The notes beneath the pieces are model-generated. The model was not told where the DNA came from, made no database searches, and worked only from the letters and a program-made list of their open reading frames with translations. 64,000 nt of DNA from Blautia hansenii. Lineage in GTDB: Bacteria; Bacillota; Clostridia; Lachnospirales; Lachnospiraceae. The first letter of the stretch is position 1, and each line of letters begins with the position of its first letter. The translations under genes and the position numbers were made by a program. The stretch covers positions 186,001 through 250,000 of the forward strand of contig NZ_JAAITA010000001.1 of the NCBI RefSeq assembly GCF_013304445.1. The letters run 5' to 3'. Positions 17,667 to 26,231 of this stretch are shown one piece after another.

Positions 17667-19040
17667 ATGAGTTTACACAAAATGGAATTACAGGGGAAAA
17701 AGGTGCTGGTGTTTGGTTCCGGTATCAGCGGAATCGGTGCGGCAAAGCTTCTGGAAGCCGTAGGCGCCCGGGTTGTCCTGTATGACGGCAATGAGAAACT
17801 GAAAAAGGAAGAGCTTCAGAAGAAGCTGCCCAAAGGCTCCGCCTGTGAAATTGTACTGGGCGAACTGAGTGGCGAAGTGATTTCCACTCTGGATTTGGCA
17901 GTGATGAGTCCGGGAGTACCTCTGGACATTGCGCCTGTGGAGCGTATGCAGGCTGCAGGCGTGCCGGTGTGGGGCGAAGTAGAACTGGCTTACCGCATGG
18001 GCGAGGGAACGGTGCTGGCCATTACAGGGACAAACGGAAAGACTACCACCACAGCGCTCCTTGGAGAAATCATGAAGGCTTACGCGAATTCGGTGTTTGT
18101 AGTAGGAAATATCGGAAATCCCTATACAGAGGCGGCTTTGTCCATGAATGAAGACAGCTATACAGTGGCGGAAATCAGCAGTTTTCAGCTGGAAACCACC
18201 CACACCTTTGCGCCAAAAGTTTCTGCTATTCTAAATATTACAGAAGACCATTTAAACCGTCATCATACTATGAAAGAATATATTCGTGTGAAAGAACTGA
18301 TTGCAGCCAATCAGACAAAGGACGATTTCTGTATTCTGAATTATGAAGACGAAGAACTGCGCAGGTTTGCAGAACACTGTCCGGCAACGGTTGTTTTTTT
18401 CTCCAGTGAGCGAAAGCTGGAAAAGGGCGTGTACTTAGATGGTACGAGGATTGTGCTGAAAACGGACGCAGAAGAGGTGGAACTGGTACGCACTGAAGAA
18501 CTAAAGCTTCTGGGACAGCATAATTACGAAAACGTTATGGCAGCAGCGGCTATGGCTTACTGCGCCGGGGTGCCCAAGGAAGTTATCCGAAAGGCAGCGT
18601 CTGCATTTCGTGCCGTTGCACACCGTATTGAGTTTGTGGAAGAGATTCATGGCGTGGCTTATTACAACGATTCCAAGGGAACCAATCCCGACGCAGCCAT
18701 TAAGGGCATACAGGCGATGAACCGCCCGACGTTCCTCATTGGCGGAGGATACGATAAAGAATCTTCTTATGAAGAGTGGATTCAGGCCTTTGAGGGCAAG
18801 GTAAAGGAATTGGTGCTTATCGGACAGACCAGAGAGAAAATAGAAAAAGCAGCTCACGCATGCGGCTTTTACCATACCATTCTGGCAGACAGCCTGGAAG
18901 AAGCGGTGAAAATCTGTGCCGAAAAAGCCCAAAAAGGAGATGCCGTTCTGCTTTCTCCTGCTTGCGCAAGTTGGGGGCAGTTTGACAACTATGAGCAGCG
19001 GGGAGACAAGTTTAAGGAATATGTACGCAGCATGCTGTAA
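17667..19040 (+). CDS. murD: UDP-N-acetylmuramoyl-L-alanine--D-glutamate ligase
   Basis: The 457-residue ligase adds D-glutamate to UDP-MurNAc-L-alanine in the cytoplasm. It has an N-terminal Rossmann-like domain (VFGSGISGIGAAKLL), the ATP-binding ITGTNGKTTTTAL near residue 119, the carbamylated-lysine region, and the C-terminal ligase domain with HRIEFVEEI and YYNDSKGTNPDA near residue 331. I chose ATG 17667, with TAGGAG seven bases upstream; an in-frame GTG at 17649 lies inside mraY and would put the ribosome binding site within the gene. murE is absent from this cluster. Confidence 0.96.
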   Translation: MSLHKMELQGKKVLVFGSGISGIGAAKLLEAVGARVVLYDGNEKLKKEELQKKLPKGSACEIVLGELSGEVISTLDLAVMSPGVPLDIAPVERMQAAGVPVWGEVELAYRMGEGTVLAITGTNGKTTTTALLGEIMKAYANSVFVVGNIGNPYTEAALSMNEDSYTVAEISSFQLETTHTFAPKVSAILNITEDHLNRHHTMKEYIRVKELIAANQTKDDFCILNYEDEELRRFAEHCPATVVFFSSERKLEKGVYLDGTRIVLKTDAEEVELVRTEELKLLGQHNYENVMAAAAMAYCAGVPKEVIRKAASAFRAVAHRIEFVEEIHGVAYYNDSKGTNPDAAIKGIQAMNRPTFLIGGGYDKESSYEEWIQAFEGKVKELVLIGQTREKIEKAAHACGFYHTILADSLEEAVKICAEKAQKGDAVLLSPACASWGQFDNYEQRGDKFKEYVRSML

Positions 19041-19048
19041 GAAAGAAG

Positions 19049-19079
19049 AGGGGACAGTCAAAAAGGGCTGTCCCCTTTG
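19049..19079 (+). terminator. Hairpin after murD, weak terminator
   Basis: GGGGACAG and CTGTCCCC form a stable eight-base-pair stem, but only three T residues follow. It may attenuate rather than stop transcription into ftsW. Confidence 0.5.
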
Positions 19080-19169
19080 TCGTGGGGGAAACTTCTTTGG
19101 AATACGTCTATCTGTTTCCTGTATTTCATATATTGAAAAGAAGCACCGTCACGAAAGGAAGCATGAAAA

Positions 19170-20261
19170 GTGGAGAAAGAAAGAAAAAATGCGGGACACC
19201 AGGATACAGGGCTTTTGTTTCTGGTTCTGTTTCTTCTGATTTGCGGTCTGGTGTTTCTCTATAGTACCAGTGCGTATAACGGCAGAGTCAAATTTCATGA
19301 TTCTGCCTATTATTTTAAGAAACAGTTATTTGCCACTTCCCTGGGGCTTATGGGAATGTATCTGGTTTCCTGTATGGATTATCACATCCTGGTGCGGTTT
19401 GCCCCCTTTTTTTATCTGGTATCGCTGGTTTTGTCCCTGGCTGTTCTCTTGTTCGGAGATGAATATAATGGCTCAAAACGGTGGCTTTCTATAGGTCCGC
19501 TGTCTTTTCAACCTTCCGAATTTGCCAAGGTGGCGGTCATACTGCTTCTGACCCATGTGATTATCCGCAGTGCGGAACAAAAGCAGGGAATTCTTCATAT
19601 GGCAGGCACAATGATGCTTTTGCTGCCCATTGTGGGGCTTGTGGGAACGAACAATTTAAGTACTGCTATTATTATTCTGGGAATCGGAGTTATTTTAATT
19701 TTTGTATCCAATCCCCGCTACCTGCCTTTTCTTGGTATCGGAGCTGTGGGTGTGGTGTTTATCGGAATCTTTCTGGGCATGGCAAGCTACCGTCTGGAGC
19801 GGCTGGCTATCTGGCGGAATCCGGAGGCTTACGAAAAAGGATTTCAGACTATACAGGGGCTGTATGCCATAGGCAGCGGCGGGATTTTCGGCAGAGGGCT
19901 TGGCAGCAGTCTGCAAAAGCTGGGATTTGTGCCCGAGGCCCAGAATGATATGATTTTTTCCATTATCTGTGAGGAAACGGGGCTTGTAGGAGCCTGCCTC
20001 CTGATTCTGCTGTTTGGGCTGCTTATCTGGCGTCTCATGGTTATAGCCACCCATGCAAGAGATTTGAGCGGCGCTTTGATTGCAGCAGGGATTATGGGGC
20101 ATATGGCCATCCAGGTGATTTTAAATATCGCAGTAGTGACCAATACCATTCCCAACACGGGAATTACGCTGCCCTTTGTCAGCTATGGAGGGACGTCTGT
20201 GCTGTTTCTTCTGGGGGAGATGGGGATTGCGCTGTCTGTGAGTCGATACGAAGAACCATGA
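19170..20261 (+). CDS. ftsW: Lipid II glycosyltransferase FtsW/SpoVE (SEDS family)
   Basis: The 363-residue polytopic protein polymerises lipid II in partnership with a class B PBP. About ten membrane segments are seen, with SEDS motifs: GSKRWLSIGPLSFQPSEFAK near residue 93, QGLYAIGSGGIFGRGLG near residue 228, and the C-terminal FVSYGGTSV near residue 334. The start is GTG at 19170, preceded by AAAGGAAG; the nearby ATG 19163 is in another frame. Because it sits between murD and murA close to spoVD it could be FtsW, SpoVE, or serve both roles; sequence alone does not decide. Confidence 0.88.
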   Translation: MEKERKNAGHQDTGLLFLVLFLLICGLVFLYSTSAYNGRVKFHDSAYYFKKQLFATSLGLMGMYLVSCMDYHILVRFAPFFYLVSLVLSLAVLLFGDEYNGSKRWLSIGPLSFQPSEFAKVAVILLLTHVIIRSAEQKQGILHMAGTMMLLLPIVGLVGTNNLSTAIIILGIGVILIFVSNPRYLPFLGIGAVGVVFIGIFLGMASYRLERLAIWRNPEAYEKGFQTIQGLYAIGSGGIFGRGLGSSLQKLGFVPEAQNDMIFSIICEETGLVGACLLILLFGLLIWRLMVIATHARDLSGALIAAGIMGHMAIQVILNIAVVTNTIPNTGITLPFVSYGGTSVLFLLGEMGIALSVSRYEEP

Positions 20262-20340
20262 CTTTATGCACATTGTTCGTCAGGCCGCATAGAATACAGT
20301 ATGAAAGTCTTTGAATCTGAATATAAGAGGAGTGTATGGC

Positions 20341-21585
20341 TTGGCTGGAATTAAAATTACAGGCGGAATTCCTTTAAGTGGTGAAGTGAAAATACAGGGT
20401 TCTAAAAACGCGGCACTGCCAATGATGGCTGCCGCTCTTTTAAATAAAGGAGTTACCGTGCTCCATGGCTGTCCGAAAATTGCAGATGTTTTTGTTATGG
20501 AAGAAATTTTAAAGAAACTGGGGGTAAAAGTCATCTGGGAGGGGCATACCCTTTTGCTGGATGCAGAACAGGTAACAGGATATGAGGTGGACCGGAAGCT
20601 GGGATGTCAGATGCGTTCCTCCATTGTCCTGCTGGGAAGTCTGCTGGGCCGGTGCGGCCAGGCCTGCGTGCCCTATCCCGGCGGCTGCGTCATTGGGAAA
20701 AGACCTGTGGATTTGCATTTGGCGGCTTTAGAGGCTATGGGGGCAGAATTTCAGGAAGGAGAAATGCTGTGCGCCAGAGCAGGGAAAAGGCAGGAAAGCA
20801 GATATCATTTTCCGAAAAGCAGTGTGGGGGCTGCGCAAAATGCCATTCTGGCCGCGGTATGCGCCCCGGGAATCACTTGGCTTTCCGGTTGTTCAAAAGA
20901 GCCGGAGGTCAGCTGGCTGTGCCGTTTTTTGAACCAGGCCGGGGCGAGGATAGAAGGTGTGGGAAGCCAGCAGCTTAAAATTACCGGGGTACGGAACCTT
21001 CATGATACGGAATTTCAGGTGCCTGCAGACCGGATAGCAGCAGGAACTTATGTGTGTGCCGCCGCCATTACCCGTGGAAACTGCATATTGGACCAGGCGC
21101 CGGTGGAGGAAATGGGGGCGCTTTTAGCTGCCTATGAGAAAATTGGTGGACAATATACCTGCAACAGTGGTAAACTGATTCTGTCAGGTCAGAAGGCGGA
21201 TGGCTTTATCCCTTATCTGCAGACCGCCGTGTATCCGGGGTTTCCCACGGATTTGCAGTCTGTGTTTCTGGCAGTGCTTGCAGCCGCCAGAGGAGAAAGC
21301 TGTCTTGTGGAGACCGTGTTTGAAGACCGCTTTAAACCGGTGTACCAGCTGCAGAGAATGGGAGCAGATATTTCTGTATGCCAAAACTGCGCCCGGATTC
21401 GGGGAGGCGTTCTTCTGGGAAATAAGGTTTGGGCTGAGGAACTGCGGGGAGGCGCGGCGCTGGTGCTGGCGGGCTTGGCCGCCAGGGGAGAGACTTATGT
21501 GGAGAACCGCCATTACATTGAGCGGGGCTATGAAGATATCTGCAGAGATTTGGCGTTATTGGGAGCGCAGATTTTCAAAGACTAA
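20341..21585 (+). CDS. murA: UDP-N-acetylglucosamine 1-carboxyvinyltransferase
   Basis: The 414-residue enzyme transfers enolpyruvate to UDP-GlcNAc, the first committed step of wall synthesis. It shows GSKNAALPMMAAAL near residue 20, the fosfomycin-target cysteine in PGGCVIGKRPVDLHL near residue 109, YPGFPTDLQS near residue 298 with the catalytic Asp, and RFKPVYQLQRMGA near residue 324. I place the start at TTG 20341, eight bases after AAGAGGAG, giving MAGIKITGG, which fits the family; the open frame extends upstream to 20311 but would cover the ribosome binding site. It is the only murA copy in this window. Confidence 0.92.
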   Translation: MAGIKITGGIPLSGEVKIQGSKNAALPMMAAALLNKGVTVLHGCPKIADVFVMEEILKKLGVKVIWEGHTLLLDAEQVTGYEVDRKLGCQMRSSIVLLGSLLGRCGQACVPYPGGCVIGKRPVDLHLAALEAMGAEFQEGEMLCARAGKRQESRYHFPKSSVGAAQNAILAAVCAPGITWLSGCSKEPEVSWLCRFLNQAGARIEGVGSQQLKITGVRNLHDTEFQVPADRIAAGTYVCAAAITRGNCILDQAPVEEMGALLAAYEKIGGQYTCNSGKLILSGQKADGFIPYLQTAVYPGFPTDLQSVFLAVLAAARGESCLVETVFEDRFKPVYQLQRMGADISVCQNCARIRGGVLLGNKVWAEELRGGAALVLAGLAARGETYVENRHYIERGYEDICRDLALLGAQIFKD

Positions 21586-21596
21586 AGGGGAAGTTT

Positions 21597-22568
21597 ATGA
21601 GTAAAAGAAGCATACGCAGAATTGTGACAGAAATCATTGTCATAGGAATCCTGATTTTTCTGATTGTGTTTTGTGTGGGATTCCGCGTTACAAAAGTAGA
21701 AGTAAAGGGTAATCAGTTTTATTCGGATGAGGAAATCAAGAAGATGGTGCTGGATGTGCCGGCGGCCAAAAACACGCTGCTGGCAGAACGGTTTATCAAC
21801 ACAGAGGAAAAGACAAAAGAGGAGGCGCTCATTGAACGAATAACCATTAAGAGGAAGAAATGGAATACGCTGGTGCTGCAGGTCAGGGAAAAACAGATGA
21901 TTGGCTATTTCAGTCTCAACGGTCAATGCCTGAATTTTGACCGCCAGGGCGTAATTCAGATTATTACAGAGGAATCCATTGAAAATGTACCTCTGATAGA
22001 CGGGCTGAATGTAAAAGAGGCCAAGCAGGGGGAGAAGATAAAAGGAATCAACAAAAAGAGACTGAACACCATTTTAAGTGTAGGGAAAATGCTGGAAAAG
22101 ACCGAGCAGAAGCCGGACCGTCTGGTGTTTAATGATCTGAAGCAGCTGGTACTGTATTACGGTTCTATTGAAGTCAATATGGGAACCGATGAAAATATGG
22201 ATGAAAAGATGAACCGCCTGATTGGAATCCTTCCGCAGCTGGAAGGTATGGAAGGTGTCCTTCATCTGGAAAATGTAACAGAAGACACAGCCAGTGTTGT
22301 ATTTGACAATGCGGCAGAAGAGAACAGCGAAACAGGACAGAGTGCAGAGGAGGAAAATACGGACACAAACACTTCCGAAGAGGAAGACGGTCAGGATATT
22401 TCCGATGCGGGCAGCGGAGAGGGAACAGACAGCACAGACCAGGGGGAGGATTCCCAGAATTCTGACAGTCAGGACAAAGACCCAGAAGACAAGGGCACTT
22501 TTTCAGAAGGTGATTCCGACACCGGAACGGATGTGGAATACAGCGACGGTTCTGATTCAGCAGGCTGA
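21597..22568 (+). CDS. divIB: Cell division protein DivIB/FtsQ with acidic tail
   Basis: The 323-residue bitopic protein stabilises the divisome. A short basic cytoplasmic end is followed by one membrane segment near residues 10-30 (IVIGILIFLIVFCVGF) and a POTRA domain beginning VTKVEVKGNQFYSDEEIKKM. A beta domain follows to about residue 240. The last 80 residues are low complexity and dominated by Glu, Asp, Ser and Thr. The body has family length; the tail is an addition seen in some Clostridia. It lies 11 bases after murA. Confidence 0.88.
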   Translation: MSKRSIRRIVTEIIVIGILIFLIVFCVGFRVTKVEVKGNQFYSDEEIKKMVLDVPAAKNTLLAERFINTEEKTKEEALIERITIKRKKWNTLVLQVREKQMIGYFSLNGQCLNFDRQGVIQIITEESIENVPLIDGLNVKEAKQGEKIKGINKKRLNTILSVGKMLEKTEQKPDRLVFNDLKQLVLYYGSIEVNMGTDENMDEKMNRLIGILPQLEGMEGVLHLENVTEDTASVVFDNAAEENSETGQSAEEENTDTNTSEEEDGQDISDAGSGEGTDSTDQGEDSQNSDSQDKDPEDKGTFSEGDSDTGTDVEYSDGSDSAG

Positions 22569-22639
22569 CGAAAGTTTGATAAAAAAGGGGGATAATTCTA
22601 AAAAAGGTCTAAAAAATTTTTAAAAAGTGAATTTACCAG

Positions 22640-22668
22640 TTGATTAATTTAAAAAAAGCATTTATTAT
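22640..22668 (+). promoter_or_regulatory. Promoter for ftsZ
   Basis: TTGATT and TATTAT are separated by exactly 17 AT-rich bases. The start would lie near 22675, about 75 bases before the ftsZ GTG. Confidence 0.65.
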
Positions 22669-22748
22669 ATATCTATATGTATATTATGAAAGAAAATGAA
22701 TGTGATACACATTTCAAGCCATACAAGGGAGCTAAAGGAGGAAATACC

Positions 22749-23918
22749 GTGTTAGAAATTATGACAAACGAGGCTGAATCATCTGCAAAGATTATCGTTG
22801 TAGGTGTAGGTGGAGCTGGAAATAACGCAGTAAACAGAATGGTGGAAGAAGCCATCGGCGGAGTGGAATTTATTGGAGTCAATACAGATAAACAGGCGCT
22901 TACATTATGCAAAGCACCCACAGTGATTCAGATTGGTGAAAAGCTGACAAAAGGTCTGGGTGCAGGCGCAAAACCGGAAATCGGTGAAAAAGCTGCGGAA
23001 GAAAGCATCGAAGAAATCAGACAGGCCATCCAGGGAGCGGATATGGTGTTTGTTACCTGCGGTATGGGCGGCGGAACAGGAACCGGCGCTGCACCGGTAG
23101 TTGCCGGAGTGGCTAAGGAAATGGGAATTCTGACCGTTGGTGTTGTGACAAAACCTTTCCGTTTTGAAGCAAAAACCCGTATGAGCAATGCTCTTTCCGG
23201 AATTGAAAAATTAAAAGAAAATGTAGATACACTCATTATTATTCCAAACGATAAACTTTTGGAAATCGTTGACCGCCGTACTACCATGCCGGAAGCTCTG
23301 AAGAAAGCAGACGAAGTCCTGCAGCAGGCTGTACAGGGTATTACAGACCTGATTAACCTGCCTGCACTGATTAATCTGGACTTTGCAGACGTACAGACTG
23401 TTATGATTGACAAAGGTGTGGCTCATATTGGTATCGGTGAAGGCAAGGGCGATGACAAAGCCATGGAAGCTGTTCAGCAGGCGGTATCCAGTCCTCTTCT
23501 GGAGACAACCATCCAGGGCGCATCACACGTTATCATTAACGTATCCGGAGATATTTCTCTTATGGATGCCAACGATGCAGCAACTTATGTACAGGATTTG
23601 ACAGGCGAAGATACCAACATTATTTTCGGTGCCCTGTACGATGATAAAGAAGCAGATTATGTAAGAATTACGGTTATTGCAACAGGCCTGGATGATGAGA
23701 CAGCCAGAAAAGCAAGTGTGGAAAGAAATAAGAAAGCAGCGAAGACAACAACAGCAAGACCAGTAAGACAGCAGGCTGCACCGCAGCAGCAGGAGTCGGT
23801 ACAGCAGCAGACAACAGGCTACCAGATGCCAACCTTCCAGCAGGCGCCAACTACTTTTACCAGCAGTGTGCCGAAAAAAGATATTCAGATTCCTGACTTT
23901 TTGAAAAACAGAAGATAA
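22749..23918 (+). CDS. ftsZ: Cell division protein FtsZ
   Basis: The 389-residue tubulin-like GTPase forms the Z ring. It contains [15 protein letters not shown] near residue 18, the tubulin signature [13 protein letters not shown] near residue 103, and the NxDFAD loop ([12 protein letters not shown]) near residue 205. A glutamine-rich disordered linker at about residues 325-375 leads to the C-terminal partner-binding peptide [10 protein letters not shown] chose GTG 22749 because AAAGGAGG lies seven bases upstream; the ATG codons at 22677 and 22686 precede that site. A strong bidirectional terminator follows. Confidence 0.97.
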   Translation: MLEIMTNEAESSAKIIVVGVGGAGNNAVNRMVEEAIGGVEFIGVNTDKQALTLCKAPTVIQIGEKLTKGLGAGAKPEIGEKAAEESIEEIRQAIQGADMVFVTCGMGGGTGTGAAPVVAGVAKEMGILTVGVVTKPFRFEAKTRMSNALSGIEKLKENVDTLIIIPNDKLLEIVDRRTTMPEALKKADEVLQQAVQGITDLINLPALINLDFADVQTVMIDKGVAHIGIGEGKGDDKAMEAVQQAVSSPLLETTIQGASHVIINVSGDISLMDANDAATYVQDLTGEDTNIIFGALYDDKEADYVRITVIATGLDDETARKASVERNKKAAKTTTARPVRQQAAPQQQESVQQQTTGYQMPTFQQAPTTFTSSVPKKDIQIPDFLKNRR

Positions 23919-23932
23919 GAGAGAATAAAAGA

Positions 23933-23979
23933 AGACCGCAGATTTTTAGGAAAGATTCCTTGAAATCTGCGGTCTTTTG
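23933..23979. terminator. Bidirectional terminator between ftsZ and aroE
   Basis: AGACCGCAGATTT pairs with AAATCTGCGGTCT. T residues follow on the plus strand, and A residues precede it, so it can end both ftsZ and the converging aroE gene. Confidence 0.92.
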
Positions 23980-24017
23980 TGTTGTGGCAAATGATAAAAG
24001 GACAGATACAGAAGGGG

Positions 24018-24890
24018 TTAAAAATCGGTCTGCAGGTATTCCCTCACCTGCTTCATAGGCATTTCCCGTCCTGTCCAGATACGGAAAGCTTCGGCCCCCT
24101 GATACAGGAGCATACCGTATCCGTTAAAGGTTTTGCAGCCGGCCTTTTTTGCCAGGGATAACAGGCGGGTTTCCCAGGGATTGTAAATGATATCTGCTAC
24201 GGACAGGGCGGCAGGAAAGGCAAAATCTTCAGGCAGAATACAGGTATCCGGGCGGGGAGCCATACCCACAGAAGTAGCGTTTACCAGAAGTGTGCTTTCC
24301 CGGACTGCATGTTCCAGTGTCTGCAAATCTCGGATATCGTGAATCTGGAACTTACAGCCTGTTTCCACAGAAAGGTTTTCTGCAAGGGCTTCCATTCTGG
24401 ACAGGTGGGAGCTGGTGCTTCTGAGAAAAATATGCATGTGTGCCACGCCGTCCAGGGCCGCCTGGGCACAGATTGCCGTGGCAGCGCCTCCGGCTCCCAG
24501 AAGAGTCATGGTTTTCCCTTTCATCTCAAGACCCTGTTCTGCCACAGAGCGCATAAATCCAATGCCGTCTGTGTTGTGTCCGATAAGCCGCCCGTCTCTG
24601 TTTTCTACGGTGTTTACCGCCCCGATGAGCCGGGCTGCGCAGGACAGCTCATCCAGATGTTCCAGAACTTTATTTTTATCGGGCATGGTTAAGTTAAAAC
24701 CTTTCACATTCAATGCGCGAAGCCCCTGTACGGCATCCTTTAATCCCTGCTCTTTCACGTCAAAGCACAGGTATACATAGTCCAGGCCAAGAGACTGAAA
24801 GCTGTAATTGTGCATAAGCGGGGAAATGCTGTGGGCAACCGGGCTGCCCAGAAGTCCGGTAAGTCCGGTTTCTCCGGTAATGTGTATCAT
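24018..24890 (-). CDS. aroE: Shikimate dehydrogenase
   Basis: The 290-residue NADPH-dependent enzyme reduces 3-dehydroshikimate in aromatic amino acid synthesis. Diagnostic features are GLLGSPVAHSISPLMHN near residue 13, the catalytic lysine in FNLTMPDKNKV near residue 66, NTDGIGF near residue 104, the dinucleotide-binding LLGAGGAATAI near residue 129, and VNATSVGM near residue 200. AGGAGGAGG precedes the ATG. It stands alone, converging on ftsZ and divergent from spoIIGA, so it interrupts the usual ftsZ-spoIIGA neighbourhood. Confidence 0.95.
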   Translation of the reverse strand: MIHITGETGLTGLLGSPVAHSISPLMHNYSFQSLGLDYVYLCFDVKEQGLKDAVQGLRALNVKGFNLTMPDKNKVLEHLDELSCAARLIGAVNTVENRDGRLIGHNTDGIGFMRSVAEQGLEMKGKTMTLLGAGGAATAICAQAALDGVAHMHIFLRSTSSHLSRMEALAENLSVETGCKFQIHDIRDLQTLEHAVRESTLLVNATSVGMAPRPDTCILPEDFAFPAALSVADIIYNPWETRLLSLAKKAGCKTFNGYGMLLYQGAEAFRIWTGREMPMKQVREYLQTDF

Positions 24891-24931
24891 AAGAATATTC
24901 CTCCTCCTGTATCTTCCATTGCTTTATGAAA

Positions 24932-24960
24932 AGTTTAAAGTGAAACTGCGTCGCTGTCAA
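24932..24960 (-). promoter_or_regulatory. Promoter for aroE
   Basis: Read on the minus strand, TTGACA and TAAACT are 17 bases apart, with the start about 35 bases before the aroE ATG. Confidence 0.6.
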
Positions 24961-25227
24961 GTGGAAAAGAGCAGGAAACAGTGTGGGCAATGTTGGAGAC
25001 AATAAGCGACAATTTAGGAGAAATTCCGCTGCTGTTTACCTTCCCCATCCCAGGGGAGGGCGGCTGCCGGGAATTATGTAGGAAGATTATGTAAAGCTGG
25101 CTGTAATTCCTCAAAACAGAAAAGACGGTGGTAACCATGTCCATGGGAGAAGTGGGTATGACCAGTCACTTTCCGGGAAAAATTGACATAAAACAGGTAA
25201 CATAAGGTAAAAAAAGCGGCATTGCAC
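24961..25227. other. Noncoding stretch between aroE and the spoIIGA promoter
   Basis: I see no supported gene here. A 34-codon open frame from ATG 24989 to about 25093 has no clear ribosome binding site and no recognisable motif. A second TTGACA (25183-25188) has no matching -10. The stretch may only hold upstream control sites for spoIIGA. Confidence 0.4.
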
Positions 25228-25293
25228 TGTCGAAAAGATTTTACAGCCAGGCAAGCCGTTTTGACAAAATCAGCACCCCCAAACCTCTATAAT
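25228..25293 (+). promoter_or_regulatory. Spo0A-dependent type promoter of spoIIGA-sigE
   Basis: A perfect 0A box TGTCGAA lies at 25228-25234. A -35-like TTGACA at 25261-25266 and a perfect TATAAT at 25288-25293 are 21 bases apart, too far for ordinary sigma-A use. A reverse-oriented imperfect 0A box (TGTCAAA) overlaps the -35. The Bacillus subtilis spoIIG promoter has the same arrangement with a 22-base spacer and requires Spo0A~P, so the same control is inferred. Confidence 0.75.
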
Positions 25294-25350
25294 GGACAGT
25301 ACTTATTCCAGATAAGTAGAAGAGTCCCTGCAGAGGCTAGGGGGTGTTTT

Positions 25351-26217
25351 GTGTACTGCGAATTTTACATAGATGTGTTTTTCGCGGTGAATCTGCTGAT
25401 GGATTTCTGGGTGCTGTGTCTGACCAATGTGCTGCTAAAGGGCACTGCCAGCCCTTTGCGTGCTTTTTGGGGCGCTGTTTTTGGGGCACTTGGAATGTGC
25501 GGCTTTCTGGTATTCTCAAGAGAAATCCACACAGCAGGACTTGTGATTTTTTACAGTATCAGCGTATTGGTTATGGTGCGTACAGGCTGCGGTTTCAAAA
25601 CCCTGAAGAAGCTGCTGGCCGCAAGTGCCGCTTTTTTTGGAGCCTCCTTTCTTCTGGGCGGAATCCTGCTGTTTGCAGAGCCTTTTTTGAAAGAGAAAGA
25701 ACTTCCGTTTTTGTTTATCACAACTGCCGCTTACCTGATTTTATACACAGGCATAAGACTCTGTAAATACTTAAAAGGAAAAAGCAGTCTTTCGTGCGAC
25801 GTGAAACTTGTGCTGAAAGACAGGGAAAGAAAAGTAAAAGGACTGTATGATACGGGAAACTGTCTGCTGGATACGCAGACAGGAAAACCAGTGTGCGTGA
25901 TGGAATACAGCAGTTTTGAGGGACTGCTGGACAGAGAACAGAGAGAAGCACTGGAACACTTTTGTGCCATGAACCTGGAAGAAGGAAAAGAACAGATGGG
26001 CAAAGGGCTGGAAGAACTACAGCCCAGGTTTGTGCTTTATACCAGCGTGGGCTGCCAAAGAGGGCTGCTTCCTGTTGTGACGGCAGAAAGCATGACCGTA
26101 TATACAGAGGACGGGGAAAAAGAGATAAGGGGAGCGCCCATAGGGCTTTCTCGGACGTCCCTGTCCTTAGACAGGCGTTTTCAAATGATTATAAATCCCG
26201 GTATTTTAAAGAGTTGA
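25351..26217 (+). CDS. spoIIGA: Sigma-E processing peptidase SpoIIGA
   Basis: This 288-residue membrane aspartic protease cleaves pro-sigma-E in the mother cell after a signal from the forespore. Five membrane segments occupy about residues 1-150, followed by a cytoplasmic protease domain with the active-site Asp in LYDTGNCLLD near residue 170. I chose GTG 25351 because AGGGGG lies six bases upstream and the product then begins with YCEFYIDVFFAVNLLMD, as in the family; the open frame extends back to 25222 across the promoter. The sigE gene begins 14 bases after its stop. Confidence 0.93.
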   Translation: MYCEFYIDVFFAVNLLMDFWVLCLTNVLLKGTASPLRAFWGAVFGALGMCGFLVFSREIHTAGLVIFYSISVLVMVRTGCGFKTLKKLLAASAAFFGASFLLGGILLFAEPFLKEKELPFLFITTAAYLILYTGIRLCKYLKGKSSLSCDVKLVLKDRERKVKGLYDTGNCLLDTQTGKPVCVMEYSSFEGLLDREQREALEHFCAMNLEEGKEQMGKGLEELQPRFVLYTSVGCQRGLLPVVTAESMTVYTEDGEKEIRGAPIGLSRTSLSLDRRFQMIINPGILKS

Positions 26218-26231
26218 GAGGAGTATGAAAA

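Noticed and set aside
19082-19264. A 60-codon frame overlapping the ftsW start
   Set aside because: It overlaps the ftsW coding region in another frame, its product is basic and featureless, and the ribosome binding site fits the ftsW GTG.
24989-25093. A 34-codon open frame between aroE and spoIIGA
   Set aside because: No ribosome binding site, no motif, and it lies in the probable upstream control region of spoIIGA.
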